Origin: Coriolopsis trogii
Taxonomy: Eukaryota; Basidiomycota; Agaricomycetes; Polyporales; Polyporaceae
Assembly (NCBI GenBank): GCA_020543525.1
Contig: JAHYIO010000001.1
Span: forward strand, 2,418,001 to 2,482,000
Length of the DNA: 64,000 nucleotides
Direction of reading: 5' to 3'
Part shown: positions 47,102 through 57,916 of the stretch, piece by piece
How the letters are laid out: the number at the start of each line of letters is the position of its first letter
Numbering within the stretch: position 1 is the first letter of the stretch
Notes under the pieces: model-generated
What the model was told of the DNA's origin: nothing
Databases searched by the model: none
The model's input: only the letters and a program-made list of their open reading frames with translations
Made by a program: the position numbers and the translations under genes

Positions 47102-48388
47102 ATGCTTCGCGTGAACTTCTTCACCTCTGTACGACCTCTATCCGCCTCAAGCTTCGCGCATGCGGCCAAGCAGTCCAACATGCATAGTTTCCGGTTCTAC
47201 AGTAGCCTGCGACCAAACGTTCTTTCCTCACTCAAGCAATCACCTCTTTCACGTACTACTTTCTCCAGCCAGTCGCGCACATTTATTACGGATGCGAAGC
47301 CTGTTGTGTACAGGCCGAGCCAGGCGGAGGCGTGGAAGCGGTTCGGTATCACAGCCGTACGTGCAATATTATTGTGGAAGTTTCCCTTGCAACTGACCAT
47401 GACGGTCTGGATAGGCGACAGTAGCCGGAACGATTGTTGGTGTGAACGCATTCTTCAACCGCGAAACTCGGGATGCCCTGTCTCCCGCTGAACGGTCATA
47501 CCTGCACGAGTCGTTCCAGTATACGGGCGGAGGGCTTGCCATCACCGCCCTCGCCGCGCGGGCCATGTTCAGGAATGGCTTCGCGTTCCGTATCATGTCC
47601 GCGAACCCTTGGGTTGTCCTGGGTGTCAGCCTTGTAGGGTCCATTGGGACAATGATGGGTGCAATGTACACTTCCCCGGAGAACACTCTCTTGAAGCACA
47701 CGTTCTGGCTGGTGAGTATCAAGCCAAAACATGTCTCACAAGCTAGATCTAACAGTCAATAGGGCTTCAACGCTTGCCAAGCGGCGACGCTGAGCCCGTT
47801 GTTCTTCCTGAGCCCAGCCATTCTTGGCCGTGCAGCCCTATACACCTGCGGTATCGTAGGCTCCTTGTCCTACGTCGGTGCGACCGCCAAGTGAGTATCA
47901 ACAGACTGTTACGCTCTTCAAGCTCGACTCTGATAGCTTCCTGTAGGAACGACAAGTATCTGTACATGGGTGGCCCCCTCCTCGCAGGTGTTACGGTCGT
48001 TGCACTCAGCTCGCTCGCGCCTATGGTTCTCCCTCTCGGTCTGCGAGGTTTGGCAGTATCTGAGGCCATATCTCTTTACGGAGGTCTTGCCGTCTTCAGT
48101 GGCTTCGTGCTTTTCGAGTACGTACCATGTATCATTAAGCCAATCTCGCATATACTCACACGAAACCATCGGAATCTAGCACCCAGAAGATTCTCCACAA
48201 TGCCAGGTTGGCCGAACAAGGCAGGTTGCCTCACGACCCAATCAAAGAATCTATTGGTCTCGAGCTGGACATGATCAACATCTTGTGAGTATAGTCCCAA
48301 ACCACGTCGCATCTGTTGCGCTAACGTGCATTTTGCTAGTGTCCGACTAGTTCAAATCCTGGCTTCTCGTCAGAACAACAAGAAGTAA
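47102..48388 (+). CDS. mitochondrial BAX-inhibitor-1 family protein (GHITM/MICS1-like)
   Basis: Six exons: 47102-47356, 47415-47711, 47763-47890, 47947-48117, 48180-48284, 48340-48388 (334 aa). The N-terminus MLRVNFFTSVRPLSASSF is rich in Arg and Ser without acids, a mitochondrial presequence. Seven or so membrane segments follow, including TVAGTIVGVNAFF, NPWVVLGVSLVGSIGTMMG, AATLSPLFFLSPAILG and GGLAVFSGFVLFD, then the family's DTQKILHNAR and a conserved C-terminal DPIKESIGLELDMINIFVRLVQIL. GHITM/MICS1 is an inner-membrane protein linked to cristae organisation and Ca2+/H+ exchange in animals. The fungal role is inferred. Confidence 0.9.
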
Positions 48389-48550
48389 ATGGGGATGGTG
48401 GCATTCACTGTATCATAGCATTACCATCTGTATTCTCCAGCTATTGCTTATAATTGCACACTATTCGTTCATCCAGCTCTTGTAACGAATACTCTTTCCA
48501 TGTCCGAAGAGAGCATCAATATGAAGGTATCAAAGTACTAACAAACATGT

Positions 48551-51117
48551 CTAAGACGACGCCTTGCCGAGATCCTCGAGCACGCGCACAAACCCTCCTG
48601 GATCAACGATCTCCGTTCCACCGTACGTGACGTGCTTCCCGGTCTTCTTGGCCCACTCCTCGAGGTTGCCGTACTCGACATAACCAGCACCTCCCACGAC
48701 GAAAACAATCCCTTCCGAGAACGCCATGCGACGCGCACGACCGCTGCCCGCGCCGCCAGGTCCTGGCGCCCCGACCCCAGAGATACCGAGTCCCGCGTTT
48801 GGGTTGCGCGGAGCGCGGGGGTCGAGGAAGATGTAGTCGTCGGTCTCCTGCAACGACTGGTTCGACGCAGCAGATGGGTCCATGAGTGCCTCCGTCAGGC
48901 GGGTCACGGGAAGCAGCTTGTTCGCCGGCAGGAAGTTCTTCACGCCCGAGATCAGGTTCTCCAACCCACCGTCTTTCAGGCGGTCTGTCAACTGCAGGCG
49001 TGTCCTGTCAACAGTCGCCCGATACCGCTAGAGATCAAGGAACACGCTTACCCTGTTTCCGAGCGCACTAAAGCCTTTGAAGAGCTCGCCGCCGGGGGTG
49101 CTGTTGCCGGGGATGGGGGTCGAGCTGCCACCAAAGGCACTGGGAGCCGTCATCCGCGATATCTCGCGGGTCCGGCGCACGTACTCGAACGCAGCGACGT
49201 CCGCACCCGCCGCCTTGAGCTCCTTCTCGAGCTCGGCAATGTCGTCTTTGGACACGGCACTGTCCGGGGCGGAGAGGTACCAGACGATGACGAGTCGGAG
49301 CTTGTCGACGGCGGTGGGGGACGCACCCGCCTTCGGGTGGCGAAGGAACTCGAGGATGGCCTGCGCGGTCTGCTTCGAGATGGCTTCTTCGGTGCTGAAG
49401 AGCTCGTCGAGCCCGCGCTTCTTGATCTCTTCGAGGAGCGCGGTGGCGATGTTCATGTGCGTGTCGAGCACGGCTTTGCGCGCGGTGAGCTCGGGGAGCG
49501 CGGTGATGGCCGTCTTGAGGTGCGCAGCGTTTGCCGAGAGGTCCCTGTTGGTCGTGCATGCATCGAAGCAACGGGAAGTGGCAACACATGGTCAGCGAAG
49601 CGTTCTAAACGGGAACAAACGAATATTTGGTGGGGTGAAGAGTGCGAGATTGAGAAGAACGACCGAGGGGGAGGATACTGACATTTGCGCGATGTCATTT
49701 ACGTCGCTCACACCGGTAGAACGCGTGATCTCAGCCGCATCCTGCTTGTAGCGGTTCAGCTCGGTGTCGATATCCTCTGCAACTTGCGGGAAGGGATTTG
49801 CAGCGTTCTTTGCCCAGAAGAAATCTTTTGAGTCGAGGTCGTAGGAACGCTTCTGTGGCTGTGATATGACGACACGGTTCAACTTCATCTCTAGACAGTC
49901 AGAAGCCAGTGCTTGGTATGTCCATCCGTGTGAGAGCATGGGGATGAGGTCTATGTTGCGGTCGAGGACGAGTAGGACTGGATGCCCAGTCAGACGTCAT
50001 GTTCGAAGGGATGCACGACCATGTGCTTACGGGGTCGTTGTAGGTTGGATAGTCCAGAGGAATCCTGGGCGAAAAGTGAAGGCGTGTGCGACCGTGCGGA
50101 GGAAAGAATGGCATCCCGTATCTTTTGCTCAAGCCTCTTTGCAATCATCTCAGCAGCATTGCCTCGCGGTGCTCGTATTATTGGGACATGACCTGACCAG
50201 AAGCTTGAGACACGCACTGCGAATATGCAGTCTATGACGTACCCATCGTCACAACAACACTGAAGAGACCAGTGGCAATTCGTTCAATCTCCTCCTCGAT
50301 TTGCTGTTCCGTAGATGAGGGCGAATTGAGAAGGGCATATGATGAGTGGGGTTGGGATGGTGCGGAAGGACCTGCTGTTGCATTGGGGATTGAGGTCGAA
50401 GCCGCAGGTGGCGGAAGGAGAGAGAAAAGGGAGGGCGATGGTGCAATGAAGGCTAGGTACTGGTCTAGTACCTGCATGGCACACATCGTTGAGACCTCAC
50501 TAGAAAAGGAAGAGACACCCGCGACCTACCTGTTCCACCAGTTCTCCAGTCCCATCCCGCGCTACGGCTGCAGCCAGCTCCTCAAGCAACGCTCGGGAAA
50601 GAGGTTCCACAAAGTTGAGATGATAAGACTCGTACAGGTTCTTCTCAAGGTCCTGGGCTATTCGCCGCACGTTCGAGAGGTTTGGTGAGACAAAGTAGAC
50701 TGCTGGTACGTCAGGCAGTGGGGGGCGGTTGGAATGAAGTTGACTGCGGGCGCAATGAGAATTAGCAACGCCACATAGGTAGATTCACGTACACATGTAG
50801 TGTTACACCGACATCCCGTAGATCCTGGACTCGCAGGACGGTGGCAAGCACGTCCTTGGTGTATTGGTCCAACACTAGCACCTTCCAGACAGGTGGACCG
50901 CTTGGTACTGCAACCTTGGGAGGTTGGGATTTCGTCGTTACTTGGGTAGGGCTGCTCGCTGACTCTGTCGGGTTGTTAAGGTTGAGGAGTGTCAAGAGAG
51001 CACTTGTCTGGGACTCCTGTAGGGTGGGCGATGCTGCACTCGCCTTGAGTATGGATTAGAACCGCTATGCAAGTAGTCTTTCACTAGACGTACCTGTTTC
51101 AGTGCGGCACTCGCCAT
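48551..51117 (-). CDS. SLY1: SM-family vesicle fusion protein SLY1
   Basis: Eight exons: 51117-51094, 51043-50793, 50743-50530, 50471-50243, 50192-50031, 49977-49683, 49544-49052, 48991-48551 (702 aa, slightly longer than yeast Sly1). Sec1/Munc18 protein for ER-Golgi and intra-Golgi SNARE assembly, working with Sed5/syntaxin 5. Landmarks: [89 protein letters not shown] and the domain-3 end [21 protein letters not shown]. The Pro/Ser-rich loop in domain 1 ([11 protein letters not shown] ...) and a Gly-rich loop before the last block are expansions. The first exon is 24 nt (MASAALKQ). Confidence 0.93.
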
Positions 51118-51703
51118 GAGGAGCAGAGCAACGCTTTGTTTTGATTTCTCTGGAACAACGAAGTGTACGGTGCAGGCGGCGAGTAGAGTCCACGACGTAT
51201 GGGCCGGGTAGGCGCCCATGGGCGGGTCCACGTGTCGGGCGGGCAGGACGGAGCGCCCATAGGGGATGATTGGTGTCTGTGCCGCCAAGTCTCAGCATCT
51301 CTTCCACTCGCGACCAACATTACAGCCATTTGCGAGCCTCTGCTGCGCTTCAAGCCAGCCACCGATTGGTCTCCCCCTCTCTCAGCCAATCAACGCCAGC
51401 TCGCTAATGGGGATCAGCGACGCTTGCCTCGATAGAGCAATGACGGAGTCCCTGAAAGATGGCGCAGGGCGCACCGCCTGCCTTGCGACCCATCTGCATC
51501 AGTGAACGAAAAGGTGAGATCGTAGATCACGCTTCCTTCGCAACGAATAGCACCTCGTCAATATCTACACCGGTGAGCGACTGACATCCCATTTCCTCTC
51601 TTTCACTCTCAGTCAACGTCTTCCGGTCGCTGCGTCTTCCTCGGTGCGTCTTGCCTCTACTCGAGCTCAGCATCATTGGTCAGACTGGCTCATACTCGTC
51701 TAG
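51118..51703. other. divergent promoter region (SLY1 / small lipidated protein)
   Basis: No gene seen; the 3' half (51540-51700) probably contains the 5' leader of the small gene. Confidence 0.4.
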
Positions 51704-51919
51704 ATGGGCTGCATACCTAGCAAGCAGAACGTTCTCGAGAACGACTCAACGACCGCCGCGCTCAGGACCAAGCCAAAGAAAGAGAAGAAGCAGAAGAAGC
51801 CAGATCCGCGTCTTGCCTCACCGGTCATCACAGAGGAACATGCACCTTGGGTGAAAGGGGGGCACCGACTACTGTCAGAGAAAGACGGGAGCATCATCAT
51901 CAGCGAGCGAGGATCATAG
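51704..51919 (+). CDS. small protein with N-myristoylation motif (71 aa)
   Basis: A single uninterrupted exon. It starts MGCIPSKQN, which fits the N-myristoylation consensus (Gly2, Ser6, Lys7) with Cys3 as a palmitoylation candidate; a Lys-rich patch (KPKKEKKQKKP) follows that would add electrostatic membrane binding. The rest is short and polar. This is the layout of a dually acylated plasma-membrane or endomembrane peripheral protein. No family recognised. It sits between SLY1 and the OSCA channel. Coding status is inferred mainly from the precise lipidation motif at an ATG. Confidence 0.6.
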   Translation: MGCIPSKQNVLENDSTTAALRTKPKKEKKQKKPDPRLASPVITEEHAPWVKGGHRLLSEKDGSIIISERGS

Positions 51920-52472
51920 CACGCGAGTGGGTTGCATGGGTACGCCATTCTGCATACGCTCTTTCGCCGGTCCCGGAGGTGAGTTTCCAGAAGCAACGCA
52001 CATGGGGGTGAATGGCGCTGAGTGTGCATTGGTGTGTAGATCGCCCTTCAACTTGTAAAGTTATCATACCTAGGACATCGTCCTCACACACACGCTCGTT
52101 TGCTCGCTACTCTCCGTACGCTGTCGTCTGTACATCAGTCCCGCATAGTTCTATCTATCACCAGACTCCACTACATGCTCATTCGTGCGATAAGACGCGT
52201 GCGGCTACTGTAAGTCAGTGCATGCAAGCGAGGCGTGTGGGCCTATGACGCGCGAGGTTGTTGGGTGCGTTGCAATTGCCATAAGCGGCAAGAGGTTGGT
52301 GTTGTGGGAGAGGGCTCGCAAGTTCTCGGACAGGCAAGCTGGATACGTCTTGTATTCTTGTCTTGTGTATACCAACCAGGCCCTCGGGGCGTACATGACT
52401 GCCCTCTCTACGTCCACTGTCATTCCTTCGACACCACGACTGCTACGACGAGCTAATGACGATACGATCCAA
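51920..52472. other. intergenic / possible 5' extension of the channel gene
   Basis: The channel reading frame stays open upstream, with in-frame ATGs at 52245 and 52395, so part of this may be coding. Otherwise no gene seen. Confidence 0.4.
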
Positions 52473-55400
52473 ATGGACCCCAACTCCTTCAGACAGAACT
52501 GGTGGACGACGAGCGGAGGTTCCACCTTCCTACCCACGGGAACCCTAGGAACCTCCCAGACAGGCTCATATCCGCCTTCATCATCCTCAGCGACACCCTC
52601 TCCAACATCTTCTTCATCTGTGGCAACCTCCACACCGTCTACAGCCGGACACACATCGTCGGCTGTTCCCCTACCCGTCAGCGCCACCTCCCATTCCTCC
52701 ACATCTCTCAGTTCTAGCTTGACTACATTCACTACTTCAGTCCCGGTCACTGTCTCCAACCCCTTGACCACCTATACATCTTTCTCACAATCGACAGTCA
52801 CATCTACACGCGTTTTCACCGCGTTCCCGGATTCTGTTACCGCTCAAAGTGCCGCAGCTGTTGACCCTGTATGCATCGGCGATGGAGTAGATTCTGCGTC
52901 GTTGGGACTGATCTCTACTCTTCTCGTTCCTTCTGTTGCTGGTTTATTGATATGGGTGAGCCATCCATCGCTATCTCTCCAGTAGAACGCGTCGCCTCAA
53001 CTCTTGCCAGTTATTATTCGCTATCCTACGTCCTCGTTATCGTCAAGTGTACGGTCTTAGAGAATGGTTTGTCCAACAAAGGTAAGCTTCTTGGTCTGTT
53101 GCGGTGCTTGAGGGCTCGTCTGACGCGTCCAAGCCTTCGACCCAAACCCCTCGGTCGGTCGTTCTGGGCATTCCTCTTCCCCCATGTTCCTCTGGTGCCT
53201 TCGCTTCCGTCCGACGTATCCGATGCAGGCCGGACGCCTACCAAAGACGCGGAGTTATTCCCATCCGACGAGCAATTGAGTCAGCGCGTCTTGTGGATAT
53301 GCACGCTCATCGTCGCCGGCTGGACCATCCTCGCGCTCGGAGCCTTCCTTCCCCTCTACATGGTTTCGACGCCATGTCTGGCCGATTCTGCGCCGCCGTC
53401 GCGCTTCACTGGTGTCTACTCCGTTTTGCAAGATTTGAGCCTCCTCAGACTCCTCCATCTCCTCGATGCCGGTCAGGTGACCACTCGCACTGTCGACCTT
53501 CGCGTCCTCCTCTCTATGCGCGAGGTAGTCAATGGCAAAGACTTCGCGTCGAACGCGCGAATCCGCGTTATCATCGCGACCGTGCTCGCTATCGTCCTCG
53601 GACTACTTCCAGTCTTGTGGAAGATTCTCAAGGAGTTCAACCGTACTGTGGCGTTTCGGGAACGATGGACGGAGGTCCGTTGCCAGGGATTGGAGATGGG
53701 CTGGCTCAGTGCGAGAGACGCGCCAGGCTTTGTCGGGTGGGGCGAAAAGCGGCTCAAGGATCATATGGTCAAGATTGGCCTAAGCTCCTCCTTGGACGCC
53801 AACGAACGCAACGCGCGGTCTAGGCGTCGTAGAAGGGCTCAAGAGTTGAACAATGAAGAGAAGGGCGACCATGAAATTGACGTCCAGTCTTTATTCTCCA
53901 TCAGGTGAGTATCGGTATGCGGGACATGTGTGTAATATACTCAATGACCTCAGCGACACTACCCAACTTGCTCTGCTCATTGACGAGCGAGACGAGGTTC
54001 TGGAGCATCTCGAGGTTGCGGAGACGAAGTACATCCAGAGCTTCCGCCTCTCTACGCCAGACCCGTCCATAGCAGATTGGGAACCGCCTGTGCCGCCGCC
54101 CAAGGAGCCAGAGGGGCCGCCCAGGCCGCCTATCAGTCGCCCGCGACCTCTAGGTGCTCCGGTGAGTTATACCAGTTCTTCCGGGTAGTCGATACCTCTA
54201 AATGCTTTGCGCAGGATCGTCACAGAAGGCGGAAGGGTAGGAATCCCGCGCTGGGTTCATCCTCGCTACCACCCACGTCTTATGTCATGCCATCCCAATT
54301 TTACAAGATCACGAATCTCGACGGCATCACTGGAGGCGAATTCGCAGACCCGGAGCAGGAATTTCCAACTCCCACGCACGGCTCTCGCCAACCCAGTTTT
54401 TCCGACTCGGTCAGCAAGCGCATCGTAGGAAGTCGCTTCCAGGAGATGAATCGCAACTCTATGGCCTTCGGCAAGATCCCTGTCGGCAGTCCGCTACGTA
54501 TGGACGACAATGGTCAGCTGGAGCCGCTCGAATTGCGGGATTCTCCCGTGCCTATGCAGGCACCGTATGCGCACAATCAACACACGTCCTGGGATACCGC
54601 TGCATTTAGTGAGGGCATGGGACAGCCGCAATGGTCGCACCATAGACAGGACACCGAGACGATACACGAAGCCGACGAGCCTGAGGAGGACTGGCACGAT
54701 GTTGCCCAGGAAGACCCGGAGGCGCGTCTTAACGCGGAGGAGTACCCAGCAGAAGCCCGTCGCCGTCCTCGCCCACCTCGGACCCGTGGAACAGGGAACG
54801 TGCCGGTCGAAGAGCATCGCGAGACGTTCCCGCTGCGCAACCGTAACCCGACAGCACCCGAGGAGATCCCTCCCCCACACTTGAGGTTGCAGCCGAGACA
54901 GCCGTTCGTACGTCCGCTGTCCGGAGTTAACCACGATACACTTGGGGAGATCTACGCGGACATCAATCATTGGCGATGGAAGCTCAAGGTGATCAATGCG
55001 GAGATCGCGGAGGTGCAGAGGGAGAGCTACAATGATATCGCCGACGGAGCAAGGATCAAGGGTTGGCTCATGATTGGCCGTGGTCTCCGGCATATTCCTG
55101 GTATTCAGTTGATCGAGGGGCGAGCGAAGGAAGACATTCGGTGGGATGAACTGCAGATTCAGAAGGACTGGTACAAGAAGGTGCTATGGTGGCTGGCCGT
55201 CATCATGGTCGGTATCTTCCTCGCTGTTGGCTGTAAGTGCTTTGCTCGCCAGGCTCCAGATCTCTTGCTGATCTCATGAATTGCTAGTGACCGCCGTCTC
55301 TGGACTTGCTGTCTCCTTGGCACCCGATGTCGCGCACTACTTCCCCTTCTTCCTCCCCTTGACCACAGGCAACCAGCTCGCGGCAGGTATTGCGACATGC

Positions 55401-56913
55401 CTTGCACCCGCCATCGCTGCGACCCTCTTCATCGCTGTGGCTTATCTTATTCTATATCGTGAGTTTGACTCCCTGGGTGGAGAGGCTTGTTACTCACCCT
55501 CTTCCGGTCTATAGAGACGACACAGACCAATGCTTCCGTGTCCGTATCGGGATCACAGCTCATCATGTTCAAGACTATGTTCTGGATGTTCACGCTAGTG
55601 GCGGGCGTATGGCTATTTGCGACAGGCGCAGTCCTATTCTCAATGCGTGCGCTCAGTACAGATGGGGGCGTCACGCAATCCATCGCAGATGGCGCAATCT
55701 ACATGAGCGCGTTCGCTATGGTCCTCGTTCTGAACGTGGCCATCATCTTCCCTGGTCTCCTGTTGCTCCAACCTATTCGCCTGTGGAAAGTCATCAGAGC
55801 AGAGAAAGCTGCTGTCACCCCCCGTCAGCGATTCCGAGGTATGTCTTGCATGCGTCTCACGCATGATGCTCGCGGCTAAATACACACCAGCTGTATATCC
55901 CCGCACATACGACCCCTCATATGCCATCAGTTGTTGTATTGTCGCCATCATCTTCGCATCTGCTTTTGCTTTGATATTCCCCTTGCTTGCTCCTACTGTT
56001 CTCCTCTTGCTACTCCTCACTCTCATCGGTAATTTCCCGTCAATTTGTCCGAGGATCTGGTCTGATAATGCTTGCCACAGCTCATAGATTCCTTATTGGC
56101 TACGTTTACGGTCGGACCCATTCACAGACGGGTGGCCTGCTGCAAATATGGCTCCTCCGTCGCATCGGCACGATCCTCGCCTTCCAACCGCTCGTCCTGG
56201 GGCTTGTATTCCTTACGAGGCGTCTCTGGGTCGAAGGCGGAATCCTCTGCGGTACCGCATTCTTCGTCATCGTTGTCGTAGAGAGCTTCTGCAACTGGAG
56301 GACGAAACTCCCTGGTCGCTCGTCATTGTCGCCGATCACACAAGACTCGCTCGTAACGTTTGAACGGAGTGCGAAGCCAGTCAGGCAGCATGACTTGGAC
56401 GAGGAGAGCACGAGCCTCGTCAGTTCCGCGAGGAACACGCGCGCACGAGGGTCCTTCGCGTCGGTCCTGGAGATGATGTCGCTGACTCTCGCGGTCACTC
56501 CCTCTCCCTCGGAGGCTAGAGGGGCCGTTCCACTCGGTAAGTGATGTCGTACTCGCTGCTGCCATTTCTCGCTTTCCTGACGTCCCTCGTCCCTCGCAGA
56601 AACTGAGACGCTCGACGACCTCACCGCAACAGAACGAGCTGCACGCACCAACCCCGACGCGCCACCGCGTTTACCCCCTCTTCCCTTCGCAGACCACGCC
56701 GAGGAGATGTCAGGCGTCTTGTATGCGCCGGAGCTCCTTGCCCCACCGCCCATGATCTGGCTCCCGAACGACGTCGGTGGCATCGGCCGCTCAGAGGCGT
56801 ACGACCTGCAGCGATACCACAACCTCGAGGTGACGCTCGACGTCCGGGCAAACGACGACGTGCAGTGGCCCCGGCGTTCTGCCTCTTCGCATACCCCCCA
56901 ACAGACTCTGTGA
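52473..56913 (+). CDS. CSC1/OSCA/TMEM63-type (DUF221) mechanosensitive-like channel
   Basis: Ten exons: 52473-52955, 53011-53081, 53134-53904, 53954-54161, 54215-55232, 55288-55458, 55515-55838, 55891-56028, 56081-56536, 56600-56913 (1317 aa). A Ser/Thr/Pro-rich, presumably extracellular head (about 135 residues) precedes TM0 (LGLISTLLVPSVAGLLIW), then ILRPRYRQVYGLREWFVQQ, RSN1-type TM1-2, a long cytosolic loop, and a dense C-terminal block of membrane helices (LAVIMVGIFLAVG to VILCGTAFF). YDPSYAISCCIVAIIFASAFALIFPL and AHRFLIGYVYGRTHSQTGG match the family's pore/C-terminal region. The C-terminus includes PPPMIWLPNDVGG. Such channels pass cations on osmotic or mechanical stress; function inferred. 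Start is uncertain: 52473 has the better context, 52395 and 52245 are in frame. Confidence 0.85.
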
Positions 56914-57094
56914 TGTTCATTTTGGACTCGGACAGTGGATGTAGACTTTGGATGTTGTTCGTGCTTCAGCTACCTTTATGCGTGACCTACTCTGGACTAC
57001 TGCCTTGCTATACCTGTAATGCATGTACTTGAAAGAAGTACGAGTGTAAACATCTTAAGACTGATATAGATTGTGCTAAGGTGAAGAACATAAT
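56914..57094. other. intergenic between channel gene and tRNA
   Basis: Contains the channel 3' untranslated region and the 5' flank of the tRNA. No gene seen. Confidence 0.35.
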
Positions 57095-57166
57095 TCCCTG
57101 GTAGTATATCGGCTAGTACACGCGCCTGTCACGCGCGAAAGCGGGGTTCGACTCCCCGCCAGGGAG
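57095..57166 (+). tRNA. tRNA-Asp(GTC): tRNA-Asp (anticodon GTC)
   Basis: 72 nt, no intron. Acceptor stem TCCCTGG pairs with CCAGGGA, discriminator G. The anticodon stem CGCGC/GCGCG closes the loop CTGTCAC with anticodon GTC; the T arm is GCGGG-GTTCGAC-TCCCCGC, with GGTTCGA as the B box. GTC plus G as discriminator indicate aspartate. A TIR element starts 14 bp downstream. Confidence 0.95.
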
Positions 57167-57180
57167 TATGTGACAATATT

Positions 57181-57613
57181 GAGTGACTATCCGTAACGAT
57201 TTGGATACAACTTTTGCTAGATGGCGGGCCGTGAAAAGTGTGACAGCCCCACCGTGAGACGGGCGTGATGTCTTCCGTAACGCTCAAGCGCACACGTTTA
57301 GATACCAACTTTCTAGATCTAGAGCCACGTCCGACAGGCCTCGTTGCCTCAGCGGATCATGCGCTTTCTCCCATAACGAGTAGGTACGGGAGGTGGAGAG
57401 TGGAGCAAGACGTTCTAAGCGAGGTTTAGAAACCGTTTAGATATTTGGAAAGGGGGGGTACCCCCCTTTCCAAATCTCGAGGTTTAGAACAGGTGGGGCT
57501 CGTTTGGAAGAGACATCGGACTTTGAAATTGTCACGCTCGAAGCGCCACTCCTCTCGCTGCCGAGTTCTAGAGTCTCTAAACTAGTATCTAAACACCTTA
57601 CGGATAGTCACTC
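57181..57613 (+). mobile_element. 433-bp TIR element (MITE), copy 1
   Basis: The left end GAGTGACTATCCGTAA (57181-57196) is the inverted repeat of the right end TTACGGATAGTCACTC (57598-57613), and weaker inverted similarity (GATTTGGATAC against GTGTTTAGATAC) continues inward. It is flanked by ATT on both sides (57178-57180 and 57614-57616), a possible 3-bp target duplication. An internal hairpin lies at 57443-57475. No transposase. The left about 190 bp recur at 63811-64000. Confidence 0.8.
57443..57475. repeat. perfect inverted repeat inside the TIR element
   Basis: Arms ATTTGGAAAGGGGGG and CCCCCCTTTCCAAAT (15 bp each) are separated by 3 nt. It sits near the middle of the element, flanked on both sides by GAGGTTTAGAA repeats (about 57420 and 57479). 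This could form a strong hairpin in RNA or single-stranded DNA. Confidence 0.9.
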
Positions 57614-57916
57614 ATTTGTTTCGAAAGAATCATTTTGGTCGGGTTGGAGATTGTTACTCAAGGGCTGCGAGGGTTTGGGAGTTGGCGAACCGTCTATCGA
57701 TTGGCTCCATACGGAAATATATACAGATAACAAAAGACCAGTCAATACGAGCAGCTGGGCTAGAGAATAACGTGCTACGCTGGATTGAAGCTAACTAGGA
57801 ATAAACGAAGTAAAGCGTAGTCTTGCAGAATTTGTGTACAATTGCGGCGACACAGAGAGCATGGTCCGGATCACAGCCATGGAAGCGGAGAGCATCAAGC
57901 AGACACACTCATACGC
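57614..57916. other. intergenic: 3' side of the first KRE6-type gene
   Basis: Downstream of the TIR element; the short frame at 57504-57770 crosses the element end and is not protein-like. No gene seen. Confidence 0.4.

Noticed and set aside
48632..49681. 349-aa plus-strand frame opposite SLY1
   Set aside because: Antisense shadow of GC-rich SLY1 exons; no family features.
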